Shown piece after piece: positions 24,381-34,900 of a DNA stretch of 64,000 nt. A model generated the notes under the pieces. That model was not told where the DNA came from and searched no databases. It saw only the letters and a list, made by a program, of their open reading frames with translations. The position numbers and the translations under genes were made by a program. Source of the stretch: Phnomibacter ginsenosidimutans (lineage in GTDB: Bacteria > Bacteroidota > Bacteroidia > Chitinophagales > Chitinophagaceae); assembly GCF_009740285.1 (NCBI RefSeq), contig NZ_CP046566.1, positions 310,001 through 374,000 on the forward strand. The letters run 5' to 3'. Numbering within the stretch: the stretch's first letter is position 1; each line of letters begins with the position of its first letter.

Positions 24381-25754
24381 TTAAAACAAAGCCCGGTACA
24401 CTTCATCTACCCCTGCTACTGGTACTACTTCTATGTCAGCGTGTTTGCCCAATCCTTTGGTATGAAAGCGACTGATAAAAATTTTATCGAAACCCAATCG
24501 GGCTGCTTCTGCAATGCGTTGGTCTACGCGGTTCACAGCACGAACTTCACCATTCAATCCTACCTCGCCGGCAAAGCAAACGTTGGTCGGAACTGCCGTG
24601 TCATCATAGCTACTGAGCAGGGCTACTACCACCGCCAAATCGATAGAAGGATCTTCTACCCGCAAACCTCCGGCAATGTTGAGGAAAACGTCTTTCATGC
24701 CAAATTGAAAACCTCCTCTTTTTTCCAACACAGCGAGTAGCAATTGCAAACGGCGTAAATCAAAGCCACTCACGGTTCGCTGCGGTGTCCCGTATACGCT
24801 TTGCGTTACCAGTGCTTGCACTTCTATCAATAAGGGGCGCATACCTTCCATCGTAGCAGCAATAGCACTTCCACTCAGGTGATGTTCTTTTTGTGAAATA
24901 AGAATTTCCGAAGGATTGCTCACAGCCCGCATGCCCAAATCGGTCATTTCATAAATACCTAGTTCGGCAGTAGAACCAAATCGGTTTTTGAGGGTGCGTA
25001 AAATGCGATATGTATAATGACGGTCACCTTCAAACTGCAGCACGGTATCTACCATGTGCTCCAAAATTTTCGGGCCGGCAATGTTGCCGTCTTTTGTAAT
25101 GTGACCAATGAGAAAAACAGGCGTGTTGGTTTCTTTGGCAAAGCGCTGCAACTCCGCTGCACATTCTTTTATCTGGCTAATACTTCCTGCTGCACTATCA
25201 ATGTACGGCGACTCTAAAGTTTGAATTGAATCAACAATGAGCAGTTGTGGTTTCAGCTTTTTTATTTCACTGAAAATGGTTTGCGTGTTGGTTTCGGTGA
25301 GCAGGTAAAAATCGTTGGGCGTTGCTTTGAGTCTGTCGGCCCGCATTTTAATTTGTTGCTGGCTTTCTTCACCACTAATGTAAAGGGTGGTTACATCATT
25401 CATTTGCAAACCGAGTTGTAAAAACAAGGTGCTTTTCCCAATGCCCGGTTCGCCGGCTACCAGCACCACGCTGCCCGGCACTATGCCGCCACCAAGCACC
25501 CGATCCATTTCGGCATCGCCGGTAGAAAAACGCGGTTGCTGGCTGGCATTTACATCCTGAATCAAAACAGTTTTTTTGCCCGGGGTGGGTGCATCATCTG
25601 CTTGCCAGGGAGCTGCTTTTCCGCCCTTGGTTTCTTTGTGAATCACTTCTTGAGTAAACGTATTCCACTCGCCGCAAGAAGGGCATTTGCCCGACCATTT
25701 GGCACTTTCATAACCACATTTATTACAGAAAAAAGCCGTCTTTATTTTACTCAT
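24381..25754 (-). CDS. radA: DNA repair protein RadA (branch-migration helicase)
   Basis: 457 residues. The N-terminal zinc finger is CNKCGYE ... CPSCGEW. Walker A is GEPGIGKSTLFLQ, the RadA-specific motif is LKNRFGSTAELG, and the C-terminal Lon-like domain contains DVFLNIAGGLRVEDPS. RadA helps RecA-driven strand exchange and processes branched recombination intermediates. A TAGGTTTG box (25759-25766) lies only 5 bp upstream of the ATG, so the transcript may be almost leaderless. It lies upstream of comF on the same strand. Confidence 0.96.
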   Translation of the reverse strand: MSKIKTAFFCNKCGYESAKWSGKCPSCGEWNTFTQEVIHKETKGGKAAPWQADDAPTPGKKTVLIQDVNASQQPRFSTGDAEMDRVLGGGIVPGSVVLVAGEPGIGKSTLFLQLGLQMNDVTTLYISGEESQQQIKMRADRLKATPNDFYLLTETNTQTIFSEIKKLKPQLLIVDSIQTLESPYIDSAAGSISQIKECAAELQRFAKETNTPVFLIGHITKDGNIAGPKILEHMVDTVLQFEGDRHYTYRILRTLKNRFGSTAELGIYEMTDLGMRAVSNPSEILISQKEHHLSGSAIAATMEGMRPLLIEVQALVTQSVYGTPQRTVSGFDLRRLQLLLAVLEKRGGFQFGMKDVFLNIAGGLRVEDPSIDLAVVVALLSSYDDTAVPTNVCFAGEVGLNGEVRAVNRVDQRIAEAARLGFDKIFISRFHTKGLGKHADIEVVPVAGVDEVYRALF

Positions 25755-25758
25755 ATCG

Positions 25759-25766
25759 CAAACCTA
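25759..25766 (-). promoter_or_regulatory. -7 promoter box of radA
   Basis: On the minus strand the sequence reads TAGGTTTG, matching the Bacteroidota consensus TAnnTTTG, 5 bp from the radA start codon. No clear -33 TTG was found at the usual distance. Confidence 0.55.
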
Positions 25767-25821
25767 CATTTTTGGGAGCAGCAGCAGGGCTGCATCAACG
25801 GGATTATGATAGCAAGGGCAC

Positions 25822-25854
25822 AAAAAAGGACCGGATGTAGAGACATCCAGTCCT
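25822..25854 (-). terminator. Orphan minus-strand terminator upstream of radA
   Basis: AGGAC-C-GGATGT-AGAG-ACATCC-A-GTCCT is a 12-bp stem with one mismatch. On the minus strand it is followed by a T6 run. No annotated minus-strand gene lies between it and the start of the plus-strand peptidase gene at 26168, so it would end a short unannotated transcript. Confidence 0.65.
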
Positions 25855-26167
25855 GTTTACTTACTAACCCATTAAATTCTGTTGCTAAAATACAAATAAG
25901 GTGCAGAATGCAAAATAAATTTTGCCCCCTTGAGTGTGGCAAAGGCTGCTTTTTAAGCACTTAAAGCGCCTTGTTTTTTTGGTGCCAATATGGGTCGTTT
26001 TTTCAACGCTAACTGACAGGCTTGCCGACTGTTTCGTCAAGATGGCAGATAGATGAACTTCGATTAAACAGTTGATTATCAATGCATAAGTATATCTGAA
26101 TGTTAAAAACTGCAATGATGAAGTAATTGGTAAGCCCTTTGTACAAGTGCTTGTAAAAGAATAGAAA
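25855..26167. other. Gap between radA and the zinc metallopeptidase gene
   Basis: Contains the promoter region of the plus-strand metallopeptidase gene and, on the minus strand, sequence that could give a short RNA ending at the terminator at 25822-25854. A possible minus-strand -7 box reads TATTTTAG near 25887-25894. I see no convincing protein gene here. Confidence 0.4.
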
Positions 26168-26857
26168 ATGTCAGGAATTTATTTGGTCTCCATCATTTTT
26201 TTGGGCATCAGCTGGCTGGTGTCGATGCGTTTGAAATCAAAGTTTTCCGCATATAGCCAAGTGCCGCTGCAAAATGGTATGTCGGGCAAAGAAATAGCTG
26301 AGCAAATGCTGCACGACAACGGTATTTATGATGTAAAAGTGATATCGGTGGAGGGTCAGTTGACGGACCACTACAACCCAATGGATAAAACGGTGAACCT
26401 GAGCCAGGATGTATACTATGGTCAGCATGTTTCGGCAGCGGCGGTGGCTGCCCACGAATGTGGCCACGCTGTGCAGCATGCACAAGCTTATAACTGGTTG
26501 ATGCTCAGAAGCAGATTGGTACCAATCGTACAGTTTAGCAGCAGTATTGTACAGTGGGTATTGCTGGCAGGTGTGTTGCTGGTAAATGCTTTTCCACAGT
26601 TATTGATTGCCGGCATTGTACTGTTTTCTGCCACCACGGTTTTTTCGGTTGTAACCCTGCCAGTAGAGTTTGATGCTTCCAAAAGAGCGTTGGCGTGGTT
26701 GCAGCAAACCCGCATTACTGCCGGCCAAACCCATGAAAAGGCAAAAGATGCCCTGCACTGGGCCGCCATGACTTATGTAGTGGCAGCACTGGCCAGTGTA
26801 GCTACCTTACTGCAATATGTGTTTATTTTGATGGGCAACCGCGACAGGGAAGAATAA
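26168..26857 (+). CDS. YugP-type membrane zinc metallopeptidase
   Basis: 229 residues with an N-terminal membrane helix (MSGIYLVSIIFLGISWLVSM), the zinc motif AAHECGHAVQHA (HExxH) and two or three helices in the C-terminal half (IVQWVLLAGVLLVNAF, LLIAGIVLFSATTVFSVV, VVAALASVATLLQYVF). This matches the family zinc_metallopeptidase_2 (YugP). Its substrates are unknown; related proteins are proposed to work in membrane protein quality control. It ends before a terminator at 26879. Confidence 0.88.
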   Translation: MSGIYLVSIIFLGISWLVSMRLKSKFSAYSQVPLQNGMSGKEIAEQMLHDNGIYDVKVISVEGQLTDHYNPMDKTVNLSQDVYYGQHVSAAAVAAHECGHAVQHAQAYNWLMLRSRLVPIVQFSSSIVQWVLLAGVLLVNAFPQLLIAGIVLFSATTVFSVVTLPVEFDASKRALAWLQQTRITAGQTHEKAKDALHWAAMTYVVAALASVATLLQYVFILMGNRDREE

Positions 26858-26878
26858 AAGAACGGAAATTCAGTAGAC

Positions 26879-26924
26879 ATGCGCTGTTTGAAACCATAGA
26901 GGGTTCAGGCAGCGCATTTTTTAA
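26879..26924 (+). terminator. Terminator after the zinc metallopeptidase gene
   Basis: ATGCGCTG (26879-26886) pairs with CAGCGCAT (26910-26917); an inner AAACC/GGGTT pairing extends the hairpin. A T-rich tail follows. Confidence 0.75.
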
Positions 26925-27257
26925 TTTTTTGTGAATGTTATTCTTCTCCTATTTTTGAGACTGACTAACTGCGCATGGAAAAGAAAGCTTAAGGTTTTCT
27001 TTTGGGAAACATGTATGAGCAAAATAAACTGAGTTCGATGCCAGTTTACGAGTTCCTCATTATCACTTGCTTCATTGATTGCACTACTGTGCCAAACGGT
27101 ACGGTTTGGTGTATTTGAAGAGGTTGCTGTGGCAGGTTCAGTATCAAAAACGTAGTATATAAACCAGCATCTGGCGTGCAAGGAAGGGAAAGGCAGACTG
27201 CCAAACTGATGCCATTTCTAACTAAGGACGCCAAAACATTTCTAAACTCAACTGTGT
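26925..27257 (+). promoter_or_regulatory. Long leader region of the first susCD pair
   Basis: About 330 bp without a gene. A candidate promoter is TTTG at 26928-26931 and TATTTTTG (TAnnTTTG type) at 26950-26957, spaced 18 bp. This would give an untranslated leader of roughly 300 nt before the SusC start. The leader holds a hairpin CCAAAC-GGTACG-GTTTGG near 27092-27109. I did not recognise a riboswitch class. Confidence 0.4.
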
Positions 27258-30200
27258 ATGATGAAAAAACTGTCGTTGTTTTTGATGGTACTATTTGTGT
27301 CCGTCAGCCATTTGGCTTTTAGCCAAAAAACGGTAAGTGGTAAGGTGTCCGATGCCACAAATGGCAAGCCGTTAGAAGGTGTAACTGTGTCTGTAAAAGG
27401 CACTTCAGTCGGAACTTCTACCAATGCCGATGGTTCCTTTTCTTTTGTTATTCCTGAAAAGGCTGCCATCCTCGTTTTCTCTTCTGTAGGTTTCAGAGAA
27501 AAAGAAGTAGCAGTATCTGCTAACCTGAGCATGATCCAACTGACGCCCTCTAGTGGCGATTTGGGTGAAGTAGTAGTAGTAGGTTATGGTACAACACTCA
27601 AAAAAGAACTGACCGGCACGGTAGCCCGTGTAAAAGGTGCTGATGTAGCTAACATGCCGGTACCCAACCTCAACCAAGCGTTGCAGGGTAGGGCCGCAGG
27701 TGTGTTTGTTGAATCTGAAAACGGCAAGGTTGGTGAAGGTATCAAAGTACGCATTCGTGGTAGTGGCTCTGTAAACAGTAGCAACCAGCCCCTTTATGTG
27801 GTAGATGGTATTCCTTTGTCAGGTGGTTTTGCTGGTGCTTCTACCGCCGATATCAACTTCAACGATATCGAATCATTTGAAATTCTGAAAGATGCTGCTG
27901 CTGCTGCTATCTACGGTAGCCGTGCTGCCAATGGCGTAGTAATTATTACTACCAAGCGTGGTAAAGCAGGTAAAACCAAGTTTAATTTGGGTGCTCAGTT
28001 TGGCGAAAACACCCCTACCAACAAGCGTGGTTTCTTAAACGCAAAAGAATATGTTGATTACTTCCGTCAGGCTGGCCGTGGTGCTGCAGAGTACCACATG
28101 CGCCCCGATGGTGGCGACAACTGGTTTGGCTTCACCGATTTGGCAGATGCCTATGCTTACATGGATAATGTTGTTATTGGTCGTTTAAACCGCTACAGCG
28201 GTTGGAGACCCTTCCGTGGGGGTAAAGACTGGCAAACAGGTGAAGTGAATACCAACTGGGAAGATCAGGTATTACGCAAGGGTAATACCAACCAATTGGA
28301 GCTGAGTGCTGCTGGTGGTAACGATAAAACTCGTTTCTACATGGCTGGCAACATCAATAACCAGGACGGTATTTTGGTGGCCAACAAGTTCCAGCGTATG
28401 AGTGCTCGTCTCAACCTCGACCATCAGGTAAACAATTGGTTGAAGGTAGGCATGAACACCAGCCTCACTAAAACTTCCCGCAACCAGGTGCCTTTGGACA
28501 ATGCGTTCAGCACCCCAATGCAGGCAGTAGCTTTGTCGCCTATTACACCAGTGCGTGACTCTTTGGGCAACCTCTTCGATCGTCCTGTTGCTACTTATTA
28601 CAACCCGCTGATTGAAGTAGAAGAAACCATCAGAAAGTCTTCTGCATACCGCAACCAGGGTTCCATTTTTGCAGATGTAAAACTGGCTCAAAACCTGACT
28701 TTCCATACCGATCTTGGATTGGATATGGTACAGCAAACCAGCGAAAACTGGTGGGGCCCCCGCACACTGGTGGGTGCTGCTACCGCCGAGCAAAAAGGTG
28801 AAGCCGACAGCCGCTGGTTCCGCAATACCCGCTGGATGACCAACAACTACTTTAGCTACAAAACCACTTTTGGTGAAAAGCATAAGTTGGACGCCACTGC
28901 AGGTTTTGCATTTGAAAACGTAGAAATTTCTGATGTATATGCCGATGGTCAGGACTTCCCGGATATTGCCTTGAAAACACTGGCCAGCACCGCTACCCCT
29001 AGCGATATTGATGGGGCCCGCTCTGAAAACAACCTGCGTTCATACTTTGGCCGTGCCAACTATGTATACGATGGCAAATACCTCTTGGGTGTAAGCGTTC
29101 GTAATGATGCTGACAGCCGCTTTGGTACCAACTACAAGGCCGGTACGTTCTGGTCTGCTTCACTGGCGTGGATTATGTCTGACGAAAAATTCATGCAAGG
29201 CATTTCCTGGCTGAGCTACCTGAAACCACGTGCCAGCTACGGTACCAGTGGTAACAACTCAGGTCTTGGCTTCTATCAGGCCCGAACTCAATATGGTGCA
29301 CAAACCTATGGTACAGCCAGTGGTCTTGGTGTAAGCAACTTTGGTAACGATGACCTGCGTTGGGAAACGACCAAAATGCTCAACATTGGTTTGGAATTTG
29401 GTGTGTTCAACAACCGCCTGACCGGTGAATTTGAGTGGTACGACAAGCGTACTGAAGACATGCTGCTGAATGTGCCTGTAACATCTGTATCTGGTACTAC
29501 CAGCGTGTATGGCAATGTAGGCGGCATGAGCAATAAGGGTATTGAATTAACCTTGAACAGTGTAAACGTTGCCAGCAGAAACCTCCGCTGGACAACCAGC
29601 CTTAACCTGGCCAAAAACAAAAACACACTGACAAAACTGGATGGTGAGCAGAAAGAAATTCTGCCAAACGACGCCCGTTTTGCCAACGCATCGATCGTTG
29701 GCAAGCCCATTGGTGTTTTTTATGCGCCGAAGTTTTTGGGTGCCAATCCTGAAAACGGAGACCCCATGTTCCGCAAGGCAGATGGTTCCACTACCCGTGA
29801 GTACGACGAAGCTGAAAAAACAATCATTGGTGATCCTAACCCGGACTGGATTGCTGGTTTAACAAACACTGTAAGCTGGAAAGGCCTCGAACTGAGCGTA
29901 TTGTTCCAGGGTGTGTTTGGCAGCCAGGTACAGGATGGTGCAGGTGGTTTTATGAGTGCCAGCGCCGACTGGTTTGATAACCAAACCCGTGACCAGCTGA
30001 ATGCATGGCAGAAAAAAGGCGACGTAACCATGGTGCCTCAGGCTCGTTTGAACTGGTTCGGCGATTTCGCTTCTCCAAGCATTAGCAGCCGCTATGTGTA
30101 CGATGCTGATTATGTACGTTTGAAAAATATTACACTGGGCTACAATATTCCTCAAAAGACAATGGCTAAAATTGGTTTGACGAGTGCCCGTGTATATGTA

Positions 30201-30353
30201 TCAGGCGTAAACCTGCTCACATTTACGAAGTATCCAGGATGGGATCCTGAAGTGAACACTGACTACCGCTCTTCAAACGTAAACCAGGGTGGCGATTTTT
30301 ATGCTGCTCCTCAAATTAAGAGTTGGGTATTTGGCCTTAACCTCGGATTCTAA
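27258..30353 (+). CDS. SusC/RagA family TonB-dependent outer-membrane receptor
   Basis: 1031 residues. The signal peptide is MMKKLSLFLMVLFVSVSHLAFS. A carboxypeptidase-regulatory-like domain (about 25-100, KPLEGVTVSVKGTSVGTSTN) precedes the plug (about 105-240, with NQALQGRAAGVFVES, LYVVDGIPL and AIYGSRAANGVVIITTKRG). The rest is a 22-strand barrel ending in WVFGLNLGF. It imports a ligand together with the SusD lipoprotein encoded 21 bp downstream, powered by TonB. No glycosidase, peptidase or sigma/anti-sigma gene is next to it, so the ligand cannot be assigned. Confidence 0.95.
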   Translation: MMKKLSLFLMVLFVSVSHLAFSQKTVSGKVSDATNGKPLEGVTVSVKGTSVGTSTNADGSFSFVIPEKAAILVFSSVGFREKEVAVSANLSMIQLTPSSGDLGEVVVVGYGTTLKKELTGTVARVKGADVANMPVPNLNQALQGRAAGVFVESENGKVGEGIKVRIRGSGSVNSSNQPLYVVDGIPLSGGFAGASTADINFNDIESFEILKDAAAAAIYGSRAANGVVIITTKRGKAGKTKFNLGAQFGENTPTNKRGFLNAKEYVDYFRQAGRGAAEYHMRPDGGDNWFGFTDLADAYAYMDNVVIGRLNRYSGWRPFRGGKDWQTGEVNTNWEDQVLRKGNTNQLELSAAGGNDKTRFYMAGNINNQDGILVANKFQRMSARLNLDHQVNNWLKVGMNTSLTKTSRNQVPLDNAFSTPMQAVALSPITPVRDSLGNLFDRPVATYYNPLIEVEETIRKSSAYRNQGSIFADVKLAQNLTFHTDLGLDMVQQTSENWWGPRTLVGAATAEQKGEADSRWFRNTRWMTNNYFSYKTTFGEKHKLDATAGFAFENVEISDVYADGQDFPDIALKTLASTATPSDIDGARSENNLRSYFGRANYVYDGKYLLGVSVRNDADSRFGTNYKAGTFWSASLAWIMSDEKFMQGISWLSYLKPRASYGTSGNNSGLGFYQARTQYGAQTYGTASGLGVSNFGNDDLRWETTKMLNIGLEFGVFNNRLTGEFEWYDKRTEDMLLNVPVTSVSGTTSVYGNVGGMSNKGIELTLNSVNVASRNLRWTTSLNLAKNKNTLTKLDGEQKEILPNDARFANASIVGKPIGVFYAPKFLGANPENGDPMFRKADGSTTREYDEAEKTIIGDPNPDWIAGLTNTVSWKGLELSVLFQGVFGSQVQDGAGGFMSASADWFDNQTRDQLNAWQKKGDVTMVPQARLNWFGDFASPSISSRYVYDADYVRLKNITLGYNIPQKTMAKIGLTSARVYVSGVNLLTFTKYPGWDPEVNTDYRSSNVNQGGDFYAAPQIKSWVFGLNLGF

Positions 30354-30374
30354 TCAGCAACAAAACATACGAAC

Positions 30375-31733
30375 ATGACAAAGAAAATATCGATATCTCT
30401 ACTTGTTGCTGCTACGCTGTTTGCAAGCAGCTGCGATAAAAAATTGAATTTGCAGGACCCACAGGCAATTGATGCCACAACTGCATTGAGTACCGATGAC
30501 CGGGTAAAAAAAGTACTGATAGGTAACTATGCAGCGCTTGGCAGTGCATCACTCTACGGTGGCGATGTACTCTGGATGAGCGAATTGCTGGCCAGCGATG
30601 GTGAACTGACATGGGTGGGAACCTTCCCCGACCCTCGCCAGATTTGGGGTAAAAACATGCTGGTGAATAACTCAAACGCATTTGCAACGTATGCAGCCGC
30701 TTACCGGGTTATTTATAACAGCAACAATATCCTCGCCAACTTGAGTGTGGTGAAAACCGCCGATCAGCCAAAAGTGGAAGGCGAAGCCAAATTTCAACGT
30801 GCTCTTGCCTATTTTGAACTTGTAAAGTTCTTCGGCGAAAAGCCTTATGTAGCTGGTAGCACCACTACGCTCAAAGGTGTTCCTGTAATTACCACCCCCG
30901 GACCAAGTGCTCCGCAAAGTACCGAATACAACCTGCCCCGTGCTTCTGTGGAAGCTGTTTACCAGCAGGTAATTCAAGACCTTACCGATGCGGAAAGCAA
31001 ACTGCCAAACACCAACGGTGTATATGCCAACAAACCATCAGCTCAGCTGGCACTGGCCCGTGTGTATTTGCAACAAGCTAAGTTTACCGAAGCCAGAGAT
31101 GCCGCCAACAGGTGTATTACTACGGCTACGGCTAACGGTTTCTCGCTGGTATCAGGCTATGACGCTGCATTTAATAACGCTGCCAACACCAGAGAAGATT
31201 TGTTTGCCATGCAGTACAACCTGGTATCGGGTACAAACTCTTGCTTTACCTACTTTAGCACAGGTACTTACGGTGCACGTGATGGTGACATTGAGGTTAC
31301 CGATAAGCACATGAATAAATATGCTGCCGGCGATACCCGTAAAGATTTGTTCTTCTTTGACGCTGGTGCCTACCGTGTTGGCAAGTGGAGAGACAACTAC
31401 AGAAACGTAAAAGTGTTCCGTTTGGCCGAAGCTTACCTCACCCGTGCTGAATGTAATGCCCGTTTGGGTCAGAATGCTGCTTCTGTAGCTGCTGATATCA
31501 AACTCATTCGTGACCGTGCAGGTTTGCCTGAACTGGCAGCACCCACTTTGGCGCAAATCCTTAACGAACGTGAGCTGGAATTGGCCTTTGAAGGCCAGGG
31601 CATTTGGGATGCCAAGCGCCTGAAGCTTTCTGTTGATGGCCGCTCTTGGGATGATCCAAAGTTGACTTTCCCAATGCCTTTGAGAGAAAGAAACATCAAT
31701 GGCGGGTTAGATCAGAATCCTGGCTACAACTAA
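30375..31733 (+). CDS. SusD/RagB family nutrient-binding lipoprotein
   Basis: 452 residues with a lipoprotein signal (SLLVAATLFASSCDKK, lipobox ASSC). Four TPR-like helix pairs are visible, for example AYRVIYNSNNILANL and AKFQRALAYFELVKFFG. The end EGQGIWDAKRLKLS then GLDQNPGYN is typical of SusD. It caps the SusC barrel encoded just upstream. It is shorter than many SusD proteins, which suggests a small ligand-binding insert. Confidence 0.94.
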   Translation: MTKKISISLLVAATLFASSCDKKLNLQDPQAIDATTALSTDDRVKKVLIGNYAALGSASLYGGDVLWMSELLASDGELTWVGTFPDPRQIWGKNMLVNNSNAFATYAAAYRVIYNSNNILANLSVVKTADQPKVEGEAKFQRALAYFELVKFFGEKPYVAGSTTTLKGVPVITTPGPSAPQSTEYNLPRASVEAVYQQVIQDLTDAESKLPNTNGVYANKPSAQLALARVYLQQAKFTEARDAANRCITTATANGFSLVSGYDAAFNNAANTREDLFAMQYNLVSGTNSCFTYFSTGTYGARDGDIEVTDKHMNKYAAGDTRKDLFFFDAGAYRVGKWRDNYRNVKVFRLAEAYLTRAECNARLGQNAASVAADIKLIRDRAGLPELAAPTLAQILNERELELAFEGQGIWDAKRLKLSVDGRSWDDPKLTFPMPLRERNINGGLDQNPGYN

Positions 31734-31761
31734 GCCTCATATCAGTTTAGTTTTCATTACC

Positions 31762-31795
31762 ACCGGCAGCTTGTTTTCAAGCTGCCGGTTTTTTT
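31762..31795 (+). terminator. Terminator after the first susCD pair
   Basis: ACCGGCAGCTTG-TTTT-CAAGCTGCCGGT is a perfect 12-bp stem followed by a T7 run. It separates the two susCD pairs into two transcripts. Confidence 0.93.
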
Positions 31796-31886
31796 ATCAT
31801 TTGTAGTTCGATAGTGTGTTATGCTATTTTTTAGCCGGAAGTAGATGAAATTTTACCAACCATAACTTTTGGTTATATCAATTTCC

Positions 31887-31894
31887 TACATTTG
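31887..31894 (+). promoter_or_regulatory. -7 promoter box of the second susC
   Basis: TACATTTG matches TAnnTTTG, 22 bp upstream of the ATG. A TTTTGG lies about 15 bp further upstream, closer than the usual -33 spacing. An imperfect dyad AACC-ATAACTTTT-GGTT (31859-31874) overlaps this region. Confidence 0.6.
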
Positions 31895-31915
31895 AGTTAA
31901 CAAAAAACTAACAAC

Positions 31916-34900
31916 ATGAGAAGAATGGTATTGCTGCTAATGGCGGCAATTCTTCCTTCGCTAATGCTATTGGCGCAAGGCAAGAAAATTTCAGGTACAG
32001 TTTCGGATGGAGCAGGCAAGCCAATTGACGGTGCAACCGTACTGGCAAAAGGTGCTGCCAAAAATGGTACATCTACCGATGCCAACGGCAAATTCGAACT
32101 TACCGTTCCCGAGTCAGTGAAAAGTATTGTTATCTCAGCTGTGGGCTATGAGTCACAGGAAATTGCCCTTGCCGGCAAAACATCTTTTGCCGTATCTATG
32201 AAAGAGGTAGCTACGCAAGAAATGGGCGATGTAATTGTAACCGGCGTGGCTGGTGCTACCAACCGAAAGAAAATGACTGTATCGGTAGCCAAGGTTTCTG
32301 CTGAGCAATTGCAGGCTGTGCCAGCCTCATCGGCTTCCAACGCCCTTGCGGGTAAGGTTGCCGGTTTGAAAACTTCAGCTGTAAATGGTAACCCCGGCCA
32401 AGGTGCAGACTTGCTGCTGCGTGGCGACAATAACCTGAGCACCAGCTCCCAGCCCCTCATTTTAGTGGATGGTATCATCCTTTCCGGTAGCCTCGCCGAT
32501 ATCAACATCGACGACGTAGAATCGATGGAAGTGGTAAAGGGTGCTGCGGCATCTGCCCTCTATGGTTCTCGTGCAGGTAACGGTGTAATTTCTGTTATCA
32601 CCAAGCGTGGTAAGGGCATTGCTACCAATAAGCCTGTTATTACTGTTCGTAATGAATTTGGTGTTCAGAATCTGCAACATTATCTCGAAACTTCTCAGAG
32701 CCACTATTATGCATTGGCCAGCGATTGGGAAACTGCCAAAGGCAAATACACCAAGTATGCAGGTGTTACTTATCCTGCCAACTACTTAGGCGCCGGCTAT
32801 AACCCCGGAATTTCTGGTAGCCGTGCTATTGATGCTGATGGTTACATGGACAACCCTTATGGTGTAAACAGAAACCAACAAGCAGAGTTCTTCAGAACCG
32901 GCATGAACATGGTAAACTTCATTTCTGTTGCCAACAGAACAGAGAAGAATAACATTTACCTGTCATTTGAAAACAACAAGCAAGAAGGTGTGGTGAAACT
33001 GACTGATGGTTATTCTCGTCAGAACTTCCGCTTCAACATCGACCAGAACATTACTCCTTGGTTGCGTTTCAGCGCTTCAAACCTGTTCATCAATACTTCT
33101 TCTAAAACACCAGGTGCCGCCAGCGGTTTGTTTTACAACATTGCCCGTATGGAAAAAGACGTGAACCTGTTTGCTGAAAACCCCGATGGTCAGCCATATT
33201 ACCTGCGTGTAAACAACTTCAACGCAGAAATTACCAACCCGCTGTATCCTTTGTACAAGCAAAAAATCAGCAACACATCTCGCCGTTGGTTAGCTAATTA
33301 TTCTGCCAATATCAAGTTTGCTTCTTGGGCAGATTTGGATGTGGCTCAAACCATTGAAATCCGTAACAGTCGTTCTGGTACCATCAACCCACAAGATACA
33401 TGGACCCGCTCTGGCGGTACTGCTGCTACCAATGGTATGTCTTACTCTGGTGGCGGTATGTCTCAGTCTACCAACGAGTCAAAAACCGCTAACACGCAGG
33501 TTACTTTGAACTTGTCGCACAAATTTGGTGACTTCAACACAAGAGCAAAGTTGTCGTACCTCTATGAAAACAGACACTATGAGAGCAACTATATTTCTGC
33601 TTCTCAGTTCCGTATTTCTGGTATCGAAAACTTCGAAAACTTTACGACCATCAACGACGCTTCTTCTTACATAGAAAACGAAAAAGCCCAGAACTACTTC
33701 GCTATCCTGGGTGGCGACTGGAAAGAAAAAGTATTGTTGGATGGTATGTTCCGTTACGATGGTTCTTCATTGTTTGGACCAGAAGCCCGCTGGAACCCTT
33801 ACTACCGCGTATCAGCAGGTTACCGTTTGTCTGAAGACCTTAAAATCAAAGGCATCGACGAATTGAAGATTCGTGCTGCTTATGGTACTGCGGGTATTCG
33901 CCCTGGTTTCGACTGGCAGTATGAAGTGTACGACCTCAACAATGGTGTAGCTGTTGCCAGCCAAAAAGGTAACAACTTCCTGAAGCCTTCTCAAACCGCT
34001 GAAAAGGAAATTGGTCTGAATGTTGACTTCCTCAAGAAGTTCAGTTTCGAAATGACTTATGCTGAATCTGAAACAAAAGACCAGTTCCTGAACGTGCCAT
34101 TGATTCCTTTCCTGAATGATGGTTTCAACAGCCAGTGGCAAAATGCCGGTACCATTAAATCCAATACATTGGAATTTACGTTTGGTGCCAACTGGATTAA
34201 GAAGAAAAATTTCTCTTGGAGAACAACTGTAGTATTCTCAAGAGTGAAGCAGCGCATTACCGAACTGCCCATTGCTCCTTATTTGGCTAGTGGTCAGGAT
34301 TACAACGGTGACCAGAACATCTTCTACATTAAGGGTGGTGAAATTTATGGAGCCATTTATGGTTACAAAATGGTACGCACCCTCGACGAAATGTCGAAGC
34401 AACTGCCTGCCGGCAAAACCATTGCTGACTTCGAGGTAAACAGCGAAGGTTATGTAATTGCCAAAGGCACACAGGGCAAGCCCAACGAATTGCCTATTAA
34501 AATGCTGAATGCAGATGGCACGCCTTGGTATGGCAAAATTGGCAATGGTAACCCCGACTTTGTAGCCGGTATCACCAACACCATCAACTTCAAAAACTTC
34601 CAGTTATACCTGTTGCTCGACTGGAAACAAGGTGGCGATATTTATAACGGTAAAGAACAGCGCCTTACTTTCAACTACGTAAGCCAAAAGCAAGACATGA
34701 CCAACGTACCTACTGCCAGCAAAAGAGCTGCTGCATATTGGGGTACTGGTATGTATGATGCCAACAATGCCAATGCGTATTGGGTGGAAGATGGTACTTA
34801 CCTGAAAGTACGTGAACTGGCCATTGGCTACACCGTGCCTTCTAAATACCTGAGCACTGTGTTCAATGGTTTCATTAAAGGCTTCAATGCTAAAGTGGTG

